The notes under the pieces: model-generated
What the model was told of the DNA's origin: nothing
The model's database searches: none
The model's input: only the letters and a program-made list of their open reading frames with translations
Origin: Wolfiporia cocos
Lineage: Eukaryota > Basidiomycota > Agaricomycetes > Polyporales > Phaeolaceae
Assembly (NCBI GenBank): GCA_029448655.1
Contig: JACCLO010000014.1
Coordinates: 496,001 to 560,000, forward strand
DNA: 64,000 bases
Direction of reading: 5' to 3'
Shown: positions 10,184-22,268 of the stretch, piece after piece
Layout of the letters: each line of letters opens with the position of its first letter
Numbering within the stretch: position 1 is the stretch's first letter
Program-made: the position numbers and the translations under genes

Positions 10184-12016
10184 GCATCGGACATCTGCCG
10201 TCCTTGCTAAGATACTGGCAAATGGTGGAATTCCCATAATGCACGTATGATTCTGCGGCTGTTGACGTGCATCTATCAATGCCAACCTTTTCTCTATATG
10301 CAATCAGTCGTAACTGTCACTACAGCCTCACATTTCGCCAAGTGTGAGGCAGCATCAATCGAAATGAGTCGCAGGAGACGAGATAGTCTCACTTAACATG
10401 TGAAACGTCGACGGGAGGAGAGAGAAACTAACACGTTCCGTCACACGCACGTGCAACCGTGACTGGGCAAACAGTGCCACCCCGCTACCATGACATCTGG
10501 AGCTCGAGGAAGCTTGTCCTGAGAAGTAGAAGACACCAACTTAAAGTAGGTACGGCTCAGACAACATACTGAGCACCAGTCTCGCTGCAGCTGCAGGACG
10601 ATACGATATTGTTTGAGGGGCTGCTCGCGGGCGCTGAAGCGCCGAAGCGCCGAAGCGCCGGTATGTGGCTCATCCTTGATCTGATTGCGGCTCGCTCGGA
10701 TTAAAGTTGGCCTCTTACTCTGGCTTTACCTACTCACTTTATCACTCTGTGCAATCAAAACCTGTGAGTCAGAAAATCAATTCCCGCAAAGACCTCATGC
10801 ACCACACTGTGATTATGGCTTCCCCGTCAAGATGAACGTCTGTCTCACTGTAGCAGAGATAGTCCAAGATTCCCCTCTGAATTCTGAAGAACTGAAGAGC
10901 TAGTTGCACGGACTTGAAGGTCGAATAATTTCCACATTGACAAGGTATCGGCTACAAATCCTCGCAAAATCGATGTGGCGCTATGGACTCCTTGTTTTCA
11001 ATGGGAAGCCTCGGGACAATTACGACCCCTTTGTCAGCGACTTATGGTCATATAGTATCTGCTCATGCTACCTGCCATGACGGTGCTGGGAGCTTCCCCG
11101 ATCTAAAACATGCACCGATGTTGAGCACGCAGACCACTTTCTTTGTACATCCATCTCGACTTGCATGCGTTCGCAATTATCAGCGTATGCAATCAACAGG
11201 AGTCGTTTTGGTTGCACACGAAGGAGGAACCCCCTCCAGGCTCGCTGCGTTGATTTGTCCAAAAGGTGTGACTCCCGATGGAGTTACAAACTTATCATCG
11301 TCCTTAGGCCTGGTGCTGAATCTCCGTACGAGTCCATTAAAAGATCACCGCTGTTGGACGACTGGACGATAGCTGCATCCTTAGAGCTGAAAGTCTGCAG
11401 CCATTATTTGAGCTGCACATTTCACAAGGGCTAGGTTGTCACATCGCCGACGCGCCTCATCGAGAAGATTGCAATGGCATATCCGCAATTGAACCTCCTT
11501 GGCCTCCTTCCAGCTGCTCTGCAAGATGAAGAGCCAACCATTGTGCAGTTGACAATTGCCATTGCCATAATACCGTGTGCAACATCCGCTCTTGTCGCAT
11601 GATAGGCCGGTTGTGCACGAGTCCTGAAATGTATGTCGGTGACCGGCCGTTGATCACGTACGCATCGAATGTCACTGTATGCGGCGTCTGCCGGTTCCTC
11701 CATCTATCCAGCGCTGCAGGATTTGAAATTTCTGTGTCTGTATGTGTCTGCACTGATATTAGGTCTACTACGAGGTAACTCGACGACGGGATCTTATCGA
11801 TGGTCACCTATTTTACTGTTCTGCAGCGCCAGTATCCGATCGCGCGTTCACCGCACCTCTCCAACACATACTACTCGAATCGCATCAACGAATCGCCGGC
11901 CAAGATCCAGATGACCGCTGATAGCGCTAGCCAAGTCCACATTGTTATATATCACGGTGATCCTTGTCTCGTCATACGTCGACTCCTAACTCCCCTCTTT
12001 ACAACTGCACGGCACC
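10184..12016. other. 1.8-kb intergenic region
   Basis: No gene can be supported between the transporter stop and the GS-like start. Open frames at 10685-10903, 10983-11372 and 11457-11807 show no family features and no splice partners. A short tandem repeat is annotated separately. Confidence 0.45.
10630..10659. repeat. Short tandem repeat, GCGCCGAA unit
   Basis: About three and a half copies of an 8-bp unit GCGCYGAA lie head to tail. A related run in the opposite orientation (GCGCTTCA-type) occurs at about 49688-49714. No function is evident. Confidence 0.6.
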
Positions 12017-13813
12017 ATGAGCGCGTTAAGCTCATCCCAGGCTGAAAGCAGCTACGGCGTAGTATACAAGCCCATACATCCCAGCGGAACACTGCCAGCC
12101 ACGCTGCCCGTCGCCGACCTGCAGCTCGCGGCGCGTGGGATCAAGTATGTGCGCGTGCAATGGGTAGACCTCACGAACACTGTCCGCTTCCGCGTTCTGT
12201 CCACCGCGTACTTCAGCAAGTTGCTAGCATCTCCGCGCCCCAGCATCGGCCTCGCGCATGCGACGCTTGGCCTCATCGGCGTCATGATCGTGCCCGGCTT
12301 CGGCGTGGCTGGCGAGCACCTGTACGTCGTCGACCTCAGCAGCTTCCGCGTATGCCCGTACGCGCCTGGTCACGCGATGGTCATGGGCTGGTTTGAGGAG
12401 AAGGTGCCGTCGCCGCGCACGGGGAGCCTAGTCTCGGAGCTTTGTCCGCGGGCGTTGCTGAAGAGGATTGTCGAGTATGTGTCATTACTGTCCCGCTGTT
12501 GCTCATGTGCAGGAGGTCGGGTCTGGCCCCGCTGGTGCAGGCACCACTCCTAGCTTCCTGTTCGTTCCCGAGCGCTTTCGCTCAACCTCAGCAGCCGAAT
12601 TGACTATTCTTGAACCCAGCGACGCCTGGCACTCCGCTGGACTCTCCTTCCTTGCTGGCTTCGAGTCCGAGTTCATCCTCCTCCGCGAGACGTCTCCTAA
12701 ACCCGTGGCGGGCAACCACGGCGACTGGACCACCTCCGCCAAGCTTCCTGCTGGCTCCATCGAGGAGCGCGTCCTCGAGGAGATCGCCGACGCGCTCCAG
12801 GACGCGGGCATCGAGCTCCAGATGTACCATGGAGAAGCTGCTCCCGGGCAGGTACGCACCCAACGAGACGAGGCAGGTAGACCGCTACTGACGGTGAAAC
12901 GCGTATATTATGAATAGTACGAAATCGTAACGGGCCCTCTCGCGCCGCTCGAGGCGGCCGATGCGCTCGTGCACACGCGCGAGACGATCCGCAACGTCGC
13001 GTCCCGCCACGGCCTGCGCGCGACCTTCGCGCCGCGCCTGCACGCCGACAGCTGTACGTCACCCTCGCAGACATCCGCTGACTGCGTCGCTCACTTATTG
13101 CGCCACTGCAGGCGGCAGCGGCGCACACATGCACTTCTCTGTGCACTCGTCCGCGGCGGCGTCCGGTGCCGACGACGCCGCACGCGCAGACGCCGCGCGT
13201 GCGCCGAGCCTCAGCGGCACGGAGCGCTCGTTCCTGTCGACGCTCCTCGCACACCTCCCCGCGCTCTGCGCGCTCACCCTCCCGACGGCTGCGTCGTACG
13301 CGCGCGCCGTGGACGGCATCTGGTCGGGGGGCACGTACGCGTGCTGGGGGACGGACAACAAGGAGGTACCCGTGCGCGTGTGCGGGCCGCGCGGCGCGCA
13401 TCACTTTGAGCTCAAGACCGTGGACGGCACCGCAAATCCGCATCTCGTCCTTGCGGGCGTCCTCGCGGCGGGCATGAGGGGCGTTGGGGAGCGCGCGCTG
13501 CTCACGACTGGTGACTGCGGGAAGGCGGCGGCGGAGATGAGTGAGGAGGAGAGGAGGGCGGTCGGGCTGGAGAACCCGGGACGACTGCCGCGGAATATCA
13601 GAGACGCGAGGAGGCTGTTCGGGGAGGACGTCTATCTGCGGGAGAGGCTCGGGGATGAATTCGTGAGCAAGTACATGGCAGTAAACGAGGTGCGTCAGAG
13701 CAGTGGAACGGTACTAGAGTGGCCGACTAATTGAGTGTCGACAGGTTCTGGAGCGGTTCTTGACTGCAGAAACCGAAGAAGCGACTGTCACGCGTCTGGT
13801 CGAGTATTATTGA
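12017..13813 (+). CDS. Glutamine-synthetase-like protein (GS type I / FluG-like), 490 aa
   Basis: The model has five exons: 12017-12474, 12620-12851, 12918-13053, 13112-13689 and 13745-13813. They total 1473 nt, 490 codons plus stop. The N-terminal third is the beta-grasp domain (VRVQWVDLTNTVRFRVLS). The catalytic domain carries GFESEFILLRE, QMYHGEAAPGQYEIVTGPL, GSGAHMHFSVHSS, TDNKEVPVRV and ELKTVDGTANPHLVLAGV, which match the ATP, ammonia and glutamate site strands of the GS superfamily. It belongs to the fungal GS-like proteins rather than the short cytosolic GS used for bulk ammonium assimilation, so ligation of glutamate with another amine is possible. Intron 1 (12475-12619, 145 bp) is longer than the rest. 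A shorter alternative exists but breaks the expected spacing to GFESEF. Confidence 0.82.
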
Positions 13814-13846
13814 GACTCGTGTTGTATCTATAACTGCGGCTACAAG

Positions 13847-15714
13847 CTATACCACCTCCCACATGAGGTCATTCAGCACTATCCCCACATCCCGCGCGAG
13901 CCTGAGCGCCAGTTCATACGAGATGCCGCACTTGAATGTAGGCGTCAGGTCGAGCTTGTCCCCAGACGAGGTCCGGAGTAGCAAGCGCATTGATGCCAGC
14001 TCCATCACCTGTTCGTTGTTAGTGCTACAAGTCAACGTGCAGACGCGACCCACGCACCTGCGCGTACGCGGCTACGCGCGAGATCTCCATGTCCGTATAC
14101 TCCCCAGGCAGGGTATACTGCGCCGCCGGTGGTCGTGTATCCGCGTCGTGCTCCTCAAGGAGAACGCCCAGGATAGCAAGGAGTCGGTCGAGCGGGAATG
14201 ACATCGGGCCCAGGAGCCGCTGTGGGATCTATGTATAGCGCATCTCGAGCCATCCTCACAACGCAGACGCGTCATCCAGCTCACCTTCACTGCGGTGCCC
14301 GTGGTGCCCGGCCTGGGCTTGCGCGGGCTGCTCGCCTTCCTGCGCCGGCGCCGCACACGTTCGTCGGGCCCGCGCCCAAACATGCGCATGTCCGTCTTCG
14401 CCGGGTTCGTGCTCGCGAGGAACGCGGCGACGAGCACGAACTTGGCCATCCGCGGCAGGCTCCGCGCGTCTGCGTCCGCGTCGTGGCCGGCGCCGGCCTC
14501 GAGCGCGCGCTCCTCCATCGTGCGGCGCGCATCGAGCGGCGGGAGGGACAGCAGGTCGGGCGGAGGGGCGTGCGCGCGCGCCCAGGCCGCCGCGTGCGTG
14601 CGCCGTGGGTAGAGCGCGTCGAGCGCGCCCGTGAGCGTGGGCGTGAACAGGCGTAGGAGGCGCATGCGCGTGTCCTCCGTGGGCGCGCGTAGCTCGTCTG
14701 TGTCCTCCGCCGCGCTGTTCCCGCGGTGGGCGTCCAGGAGCGGGCGGACGAAGCCGGGCCAGCATGCCGCGGCGATGTACGCGAGTTCGAGTGGATCGTG
14801 TGTGAATGGCGCGCAGATGCTGTAGAGCGTCGCGATGAAGTGCTGGTAGAGCGGCGCGAGGACCGGGTTGTACGTCTCTGGGTCGATGCCGGGCGAACGA
14901 AGGGCGGATGCGTCGGGAGGAAATGTGGATGCGAGCATGGCAAGGGTGTCTGCGCAAGGTGTTAGCCCCGAGTTAGGTCGAGAGTGATAGAGGATGACCG
15001 ACTTTGCCTGGAAAGCGGTGGGACCTCGATGTAGAGCGGCTCGGGGGACGCTCCGAGGGGTGGCCTGATGTCTTCCCAGCGTACATCGGAGATGAGGATG
15101 GTGACAATGTCCACTTGGGACTGCATCAAGAAGTTAGCGGCTTTAGCACGAACAGGAAAGATGCTCACGAGCTCGGCCACCCGGGTCAAAGGGACAAGCA
15201 GGTCGGGCAGGTTCTCTTTCAATCTCTCCGCCCGCTCGATCACCAGAGCTAGCCTGACGGTCATTTGTTCTGGCTTCGCCTTCCCTTTTCCCTTAACATT
15301 TGCCATCGCAGAGGAACCGTCCTCGTCGTCTTGCAAGTGTGCGCACACTGCCCTGAGGCCATGTAGGAAAGTGTCAAAGTTCTCGTTCCACCGCTGTCCG
15401 TCTGTGCTTGACCCTGGCCAGTTTGCACAGCCGTCTTCCCATACCGGTTTCCATCCCGCTAGCGCGTTGAGAACAGTGTCATAGAACAGCCGGGGCGTGA
15501 AACAGGCTACGGCGTTCACGCAGGCATAGGCTAAGCGTGCTGAGTCGTCCGAGTTGGATATAGTAGACAAGACAGAGCGAGTCACAGAGGACACAATTTT
15601 TGGTGACTCTGTGTCATACAGATAGATGAATGGTATGGAATCGCAACTAAGGAGGAGACTCAAATGGGACGCTACGACCTCGTAGCCTGGATACGCTAGT
15701 TCTTCGTTCAACAT
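13847..15714 (-). CDS. ORC5: Origin recognition complex subunit 5 (566 aa)
   Basis: The model has four exons: 15714-15003, 14949-14285, 14219-14058 and 14008-13847 (1701 nt). The N-terminal region is the divergent AAA+ fold of Orc5: FIYLYDTESPKIVSSVTR sits where a P-loop would be but lacks the GxxGxGKT pattern, and VNAVACFTPRLFYDTVLNAL and LALVIERAERLKENLPDLL follow. The C-terminal winged-helix part has SLPRMAKFVLVAAFLASTNP, KTDMRMFGRG, RLLAILGVLLEEH and the final KCGISYELALRLARDVGI. It is a subunit of the ORC hexamer that marks replication origins in the nucleus. The first intron donor (GTCGGT) is weak. It is convergent with the GS-like gene (33 bp apart). A piece of it is duplicated at 1237-1770. 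Confidence 0.88.
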
Positions 15715-16484
15715 CGCTCTTGCTGCTTGCTTGGTCCCCGTAGAGATTCTCGTGGATTTCAGGGACTCTATGAGTGTGAGCCTGGATTTACGCGTAGACT
15801 CGGGCTGTGGATGATGTGAAGGTCAATGAGTCCAAGCAAGGCGCGACGCGCTTGTGGCACGCGTTCATTACATCACGTGTACAACAGAACTGCGACCTGA
15901 TGTCTCTCAGACATATGCATGCGATATGGCAATCCACGATTGACGCGGCACACGATGTGGGCTGGTCACATAACGAATCTCGTTTCGAAATGAATACATA
16001 CATGTACGACATGCTCGGTACCAATGTGCGGCATCGCATTCATCCAGACTTACATGTTCGATGTTCCAGGAAGTACAGGTCGATTCCTCCCAAACCCATC
16101 AGCTGCGTCGCACGAACGGTTCAGTTGACAATTCAGTAAAATACGACCAGTCGTTCGAGGGGCCCAAACGCCCGCATCGTGCACAACACAGCACGAAGAT
16201 CCACGTACATGCACGGCTAGACTACCGCAATCACGTGTGAATGTATTATGAGCCACGGATCATTGCTGTTCGCCTGTGGAATGCGGATGGCATCAGTTGA
16301 AAGCATACTCAATAGACACCTAACACCCATCGACTCAACGCCGACACCAATGGCTCAGAAGTGATACAATCAACCAAGGCACATATCTGTACGAAGTCTG
16401 TGATAATGACGTCAGGTTTGCATCAAGAACGAAGTAGGCCGACATACCGTAAATTACAGAAACAGATAGAGAATAGACATGCGA
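15715..16484. other. ORC5 upstream region and right-arm flank
   Basis: This 770-bp stretch has no gene. From about 16230 to 16484 it is the 3' flank of the broken small gene and matches 953-1236 in inverse orientation. The part 15715-16229 has no counterpart in the left copy and probably contains the ORC5 promoter, although I see no clean TATA box. Confidence 0.5.
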
Positions 16485-17099
16485 CTATGATATATAGTGC
16501 TCCCCAAACCTCTCCTTCGGGTATAGGTCCATATACCACCGGGCAGGGGTACCAAAGACTTGATTGAACCAGTCGAACTGCTTCTGCAACGGGCGCCTCA
16601 AGAAGTACTTCAGCGACGCCGTAGCCGAGATTCCAATCACCCAGTCGAACTTTTCTTCCGGGGTGCTCCCATCAGGAGAGATTTCCATCCCGTCGGGGAT
16701 CACAGGGAAGTAGAATATGTGTCGGTATCAAGACAGCCGCCGCAACAATCCGATGCACGGAATGCCTTTGTCGTGGACACAGTCAAGGCGGTGCTTGCGT
16801 AAGAAGTCATCCTGCCACTCCTCCGTGACTTTCCAACCGAGAATGTAAAATCGTGGGTGATTGGGAAAGCCGGGAGGAGGAAGTGGGTATCTTGCACGAC
16901 CTGATTTCACAATATAATCCCTGTAGCACTCCACTTGCTCCTTAGAGCACTGGGATCGTCGGCTTCGCTTTTTTCGATGATCCGCCTGTGATATAGACAT
17001 TTTAAAGTCGTAAGTATTGTCTGAAAACTTATACCCAAACATGCAACCCACACTCTTCTCCTGAATTGACCGTCGCAACGCAGCTTCCTGAGCTTCCAT
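16485..17099 (-). pseudogene. Small lineage-specific gene, copy with a nonsense codon
   Basis: This is the paralog of the gene at 360-952. The start is ATG 17099. Exon 1 is 17099-17052, the intron 17051-16986 (66 bp, GTGGGT...TCACAG) and exon 2 begins at 16985. The reading frame is preserved along the whole length except for one codon: GGA in the intact copy is TGA here (16728-16730), right after the shared LLRRLS. Downstream of the stop the frame resumes without indels to the shared C-terminal MDLYPKERFGEHYIS. A single substitution therefore removes about the last 80 residues. A truncated protein of about 100 residues is possible but pseudogene status is the simpler reading. Confidence 0.75.
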
Positions 17100-17923
17100 T
17101 TCAATGACAAGGGCTTGTTAATACAGGTTAGGATAGTTGCATTGTCTTCATTTAGCACTAGTCAATCATCGCAATGCTTACTTCGACGGTGTGCTCCTAA
17201 GTTAGAGAGAGCTAGGGATGCTACATATAGTTTCAGTTGTTGACTTGGGCGTCTACTTTAGCCGTGGACATCACACAGATCAGGTGATCGATAGACTCCT
17301 GCCAGTGGCTCAGCACAATGGCACTGAAGTGTTCCATTGAGCGCGGCTTCAAAGTCGTCTGAAACTCTAAAGTGATCTGAAACTCTAAAGTAGAAACGTG
17401 GAGCGCCGCTCACGACATGTGACTCGGATGTGGCGGTCGAATCGGCACTAAACGTCCATGCGGTTATGCAAAACAAAACTATGTAACGATTTTTCCTCTC
17501 CTGAGCAAAGGCTGGAAGTGTCAATTGGCCGAGCCTAACACAGTCGATATTCGTTGTGGCCACTCCGGACAGGTTACCAACTGAAGCGCATGCAGTAGCG
17601 AATCATAATGATCAATTTTTAGCTTCGCTTGTCATATACATCCAATACGGAAGCCATACACGAAGTGTGGCAGGGAATGGGAAGGGCAACGATGATAGTA
17701 CAATTGAAAGCGACAAGTATCGACGCTTCTCCGTAGCATGCGATAGGAGATATACAGCAGCTGTTATGTGAGCGACGATGAGAATGTGCGCGGGATTAGG
17801 GAACCTATAAGTACGACTATGAAGTAGCAATGAACGCAAAGCTAGCCAAAACAACACAGCGACACAAAAATCAGGTCTAGCATCAGCGGCAATGGTCTAT
17901 CGTGAGTATCGTCGGTCATGAGA
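17100..17923. other. Intergenic region
   Basis: The first part is upstream sequence of the broken small gene, partly homologous to 230-359. The rest has no recognisable gene. A TATA-like CTATAAGTA near 17809 is followed by ATG codons and a GTGAGT at about 17899, which could be a leftover promoter and first exon. I could not connect it to any coding exon. Confidence 0.4.
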
Positions 17924-20900
17924 TCAGAATACCTCTGTCTGCTCCGTCACGGGCGAGGCGGGGGCCACGATTGTCATCGTCTCAGTCTCATCTTGCAAGG
18001 GACGCGTAGCGACCCGCGGTGTGACCATGGGGGACGACTCGGCCTTCACGCTCTGCGCATCCACTTCCGACGAAGGTGCACTCGCGCCCGTCACGGTGAT
18101 GGTTAACTTCCCGGGCGTGCCGGGACGCGTTCCAGAGCCGAGCGACTCCTCGGCCGTTTCGAACGTCTCCACCGTCATGAAGGTGCTGTGCGAGTTCAGA
18201 CTCGCTCGTGAGCCGGGTCGCATGGGAGAGAGGGGTGATACACCCTTGAAAGACGCAGGCGGGATGGGCGCTCTCAATATCTTCTTCACGTCCTCCGCGG
18301 TGAGAGGCTTGGGCGTCGGCGTAGGCTTTGTGATTGATTCCTGCTGCGGGCTCTCCTGTTGTCCTTGCGAATCACGAGATTCCTCTTCAGCAGGAGTCTC
18401 CGCTTGGGCGAGACTCTCCTCGTCATCATGTGCCTCCTCATGCGACTCTTGAGGCTGTTCTGCAGGGACATTGCCATCTTCCGGATGTGCTGACAGCTCC
18501 GGCTCTTGATCTAGCACACCATCAGGGGGCTCAGACTGTTGCTCAGATAATGCCGCGGGAGGCGGCGAGTCCTGCACAATGGGTGACTCCGCAGGTGTCT
18601 CCATCGCCTCGCTGACGCCGCTCGCGTCATCACTCGACGCGCGCACGACCTCCTCGAACACCGGCGGCGGCGGCTGCAAGCTGAGCCTCGACGTCGACGC
18701 CGCGTACGCGACCGCGTCGGGGCCATACGGCACGCCGAAGCGCTTGAACGAGTCCACGCTCGCGATCAGCTTCATCTGCTCGGGCGTCGGGCCCGTGCGC
18801 GGGTACGTCAGCTCCGTGCGCACGACCGTGTGCGTGAGCGGCGACGAGATCGAGTGCAGCGAGAGCATCGACGGCGAGCGCAGCCGGTCCGCCGCGCTCG
18901 CGCTCGTGTTCGAGCGCGTGCGGAACACCGCGCTCAGCGCCGAGGAGGAGCCCGCGGACCCCGACGGCCGGTGCGTGCGGTACGGGTGCGGCGGCGGCGA
19001 GGAGGCGGACGGCAGGCCCGCGACGGTCGCCCCGCGCGAGCGGCGGCGCGTCTCGTCGCCGAGCGGCGACGGCACCGGCGGCGCGGACTGCTGCGCGCGC
19101 TGTCCGGGGGTGAACATGTGCAGGAGATGCGAGAGGCGGTTGTTGCTCGAGTCTGGGGGCGGCGCGGGTGAGGCCGTCGACGGTTCAGAGCGCCCGAAGA
19201 GTCCTGGCCGCAGCGCAGTGATTCCGCGTAGGGTGCTGTTGCGCTGCATGGTAGACGGACGGGCGGAGTCCGTCCCTGACGCATCGTGGTTGTCCTCCGT
19301 AGATTCGGTGAAGGCGATCCCACTGTCCGCGATCGAGTGCATTGTCTCCATGTACGGCGGGGCAGGACCGCGCTCCTCGACGGGCATGAGCCGTTCCTCG
19401 GAGCTGGCACCGCCGACTGTCTCCATACTAGCTCGAATGGCGGGTGGCGCGGGGGGATCAGGGGTCAGCTCGCCTGCCGGGCGCTCCTGCGCACTCGCCT
19501 CGTCCTGTAGTAAGGGTGTGTTCTGTTCTGCAAGGCTCATCACACTCGCATGGATATCAATCGAGTGCTGCGCCTCGCGCTCGTTGCCCTCTTGAACAGG
19601 CGGCAGGACGACATTGATGCGAGGACCGTCCTCTGAATCCTCCTGTCCCCTGTAAATATGTCAGACCCGCCCGCCGACTGGCGTATTTGTATTTACCTGA
19701 AGACAACGACCTCTTGCTCTCCAGGCTCCTTCATGTATATTGGCAGCGAGCGTGTCGACCTCGTAGACGCCGTGCTCCCCGGTCGTCGCCTGCGATTTCG
19801 TTGTGCAGGGGCGGGCCCTCCCGCAAGTTGCTCGGCCGTCAGCTCACGAGGCCCTGAGCCTCGGACGTTGACTGGTCGTGAGCTCCAGTGCCTGATACGC
19901 ACTCCAAGCGTAGGCCTAGAAGTGGCTTGGGTCGTGGCGGGTTGTCGAGCAGGGCCAGTGCTGGGACTACGCTTGCGAAACCGAAGGTAGAACACAGCGC
20001 CTGCGGTTGCGAGCAGTGCGACGCTGGCTATGGGAACCTATACAACAGTTTGTGAGATTTGGAAAGTCCGGGTCAAAACTACTATAACAACAACAAAGAA
20101 ATGCCATATCGCCACTTCATTGCAAAAATGCAGGATGACCACGAGTAGTCCGGCAGTAACCGCAAAGGCAGGAGACCGGACCTCAACAGAATTCCTAATC
20201 ATTGGGGAGGATACCTGATCCCGGGCTGGCAGGAATCTGGCCCAAATGTTCAGGATGGTGTGATAGACTGTCCTAACTTAATCAAGCCCACGCCAAAGCT
20301 CGGCCCAATTGTGTTTGGGTCAAGCGTTCACAGCCCGGGTTTTAGTCAATCTGCACCATTCTGCGCCAATATCGCCAGCTCCAATGCAGCACTTCAAACT
20401 CCAACGCGAATCAATGCAGTCATTTGAGAAAATGCTGTAGTGACACTGCGTGGACTAATGGTAGTCCGAGTCTATCACTGTTGCTCCAGCATTGACTCCG
20501 TTGAGAGCCATGCAGGAGAACAGAGCGACCCGCCCGTAGAACCTCGCCTTTCCGGACGGATTCTCCAGGCAGAATTAAGCTTGAACAGAGACGCAGACAG
20601 GAGTTGTTATGACCTAGGTCCAGCTCAGACTGAAGAAACTCGCCCAATTCTGAGAGTAAGTGAGCTGAAGTTACTCTCCACAGTGGCAAGACGCCAGTGG
20701 ATCTGAAGGGGATAGGGCTGCGTTTGAGACGAAATGGGCATCACTAAGCGAGGGGTGTAACCTAGGCTCCACCAAATCACCTTCAATGCGGAGATTATGG
20801 CACCAGCCTACAGGGGAGGGTGCCTGTCCATATTGAGCTCAGGCATCCTCCTCGACGACCAGAGGCCCTCTTCGACCCCCTTAACGTTGCGCATGTCAGA

Positions 20901-21368
20901 AGCTTGAATCCCTCATAATGCATGAATTGAGGCCCTCAGCAAACCACCCTCGCCCAACCAACGCCAGGCCTCATCATGCACAATACCTAATAAAAGAGCT
21001 CAAAACCAGAGTCAAGGCACCAGTCCTACGCATTATGATGGATTCAAATGTACCGCGAGTGCCGTCCAGGATCGTGGCACACGACAACTGTGGCGCCCAT
21101 GCCCGGTATGGCCCTAAACCTCCTCCCAAGCCCACTGAGATGATTTGCTCCACGACGGAAACTTTCACAATTTCCGAGGAACATAGTAGACATGTGTAGG
21201 ACGTTTACGTACCCATATTGCGACTGCAGCGGGGCCGGCACCTTCTCTCCTGACCAGCTGATGCGTGGGTGCAGCGAGCGCTTGCGAGACCATCAGCGCA
21301 AGCAAGATCCATCTTGCTACAGCTAGACCGCACGGCCAGCAGGATCGGCTAGGACTCGTAGACATCAT
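17924..21368 (-). CDS. Single-pass membrane protein with long Ser/Pro-rich tail (about 740 aa)
   Basis: The preferred model has exons 21368-21213, 20037-19697 and 19649-17924 (in phase, 740 codons plus stop). Exon 1 gives a signal peptide (ARWILLALMVSQALAAP) and a dibasic QLVRREG. Joining it to exon 2 creates one membrane helix (AAVAIWVPIASVALLATAGA) followed by YLRFRKR, a stop-transfer pattern. The remaining ~650 residues are low-complexity, rich in Ser, Pro, Glu and Thr, with proline-rich and acidic patches. No catalytic domain is visible. This layout recurs in fungal surface-sensor-like or wall-stress-type membrane proteins, but I cannot assign a family. The intron between exons 1 and 2 would be 1175 bp, far above the local norm. 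An alternative first exon at 20202-20143 also splices in phase but gives a poorer N-terminus. Confidence 0.65.
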
Positions 21369-22268
21369 GCACAGGGGCGTGTCAGGCCAAGCAAGAGCAG
21401 ATCGTACGACGCAGCGCTGTGCCCAAGCTCGAGCGGGGCTCTTTCTACGGCCAAGCGCAGCAGGTCGGCAGAGACGGACGTTATTGGATACTAGATTACA
21501 AGACAATCCGAGAGCTGAGATAGGACGCAATATACAAGCACAGAAAGGTTCAGACAGAAGGTCGTGGCGGTCCGTTCGTGGGGTGAGCGCAAGGAACCCC
21601 GGCATCTCGCCTTTTGACGAGCCGGATCACCTAGTACGTAGGCGCGCAGGCGCCCATTTGGTGGAGAATCACCCACTCGCAGACAACGTTCCTGGATCTC
21701 CACTACAACAATTGCATAACACGAAAGGTTCGTGCGCACACAGCAAGCTTTCGAGGCATACAAGCAATGCGTGGAAAGTACTCTACGATACTCATTCACT
21801 CGAGGCCTAAGAAAATGCCCAGCCGAGCAGCCGTAAATATCAGTCGACGTTGCACACGTGATTTGAAATGGCCCAATAACCCGCCGCCGTCGGGTTCGGT
21901 GAGCATCTCTGATGCACTGAGAAGGCGGCGGCGGGAGCAGAAGACTGGACACATACGCGTACGGCAGAACACGACGTCGCAGCGAACTGTCTATGTTTGC
22001 AACACGAATCCCCCGGGGCCGGAGTGGGAAGACATCCGCAGTATCAGCATGCTGACACACCATTGTGGAGACACGGCCTGCAGCCCCTCGGCGTCACAGG
22101 ATCTCAACTGACGTCCGCCGGAGGCTATCCAGCGCCGGCAGCGTGGAGTAGCAGAACTGGCACGCACCAATATTCGTCGCAGCTGGCGTCGACAAGTACG
22201 CTGCATCCTGTGCCGTTCACCATCTCCTGGAGCACCCCATGCACTATAATATGCAATAGATCTTTATA
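21369..22268. other. Intergenic region between HIS6 and the membrane-protein gene
   Basis: No gene can be supported in these 900 bp. Open frames on both strands (for example 21265-21810 plus, 21491-22063 minus) have no family features. It should include the HIS6 3' end and the promoter of the membrane-protein gene. Confidence 0.4.

Noticed and set aside
12697..13443. 248-codon minus-strand frame opposite the glutamine-synthetase-like gene
   Set aside because: Arg-rich shadow without motifs; the plus strand carries all GS active-site motifs.
14198..14965. Plus-strand frames and alternative minus-strand frames across ORC5 exon 2
   Set aside because: They are other-phase readings of the ORC5 exon, whose own frame carries the conserved C-terminal motifs.
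18579..19595. Long open frame (338 codons) on the plus strand opposite the membrane-protein gene
   Set aside because: It mirrors the GC-rich Ser/Pro coding exon on the minus strand, has no family features, and the minus-strand model has proper splice sites and a membrane helix.
20143..20202. Alternative first exon for the membrane-protein gene (starts MIRNSVEVRS)
   Set aside because: It splices in phase but gives no signal peptide and shortens the membrane helix context; the exon at 21368-21213 fits better. Kept only as an alternative.
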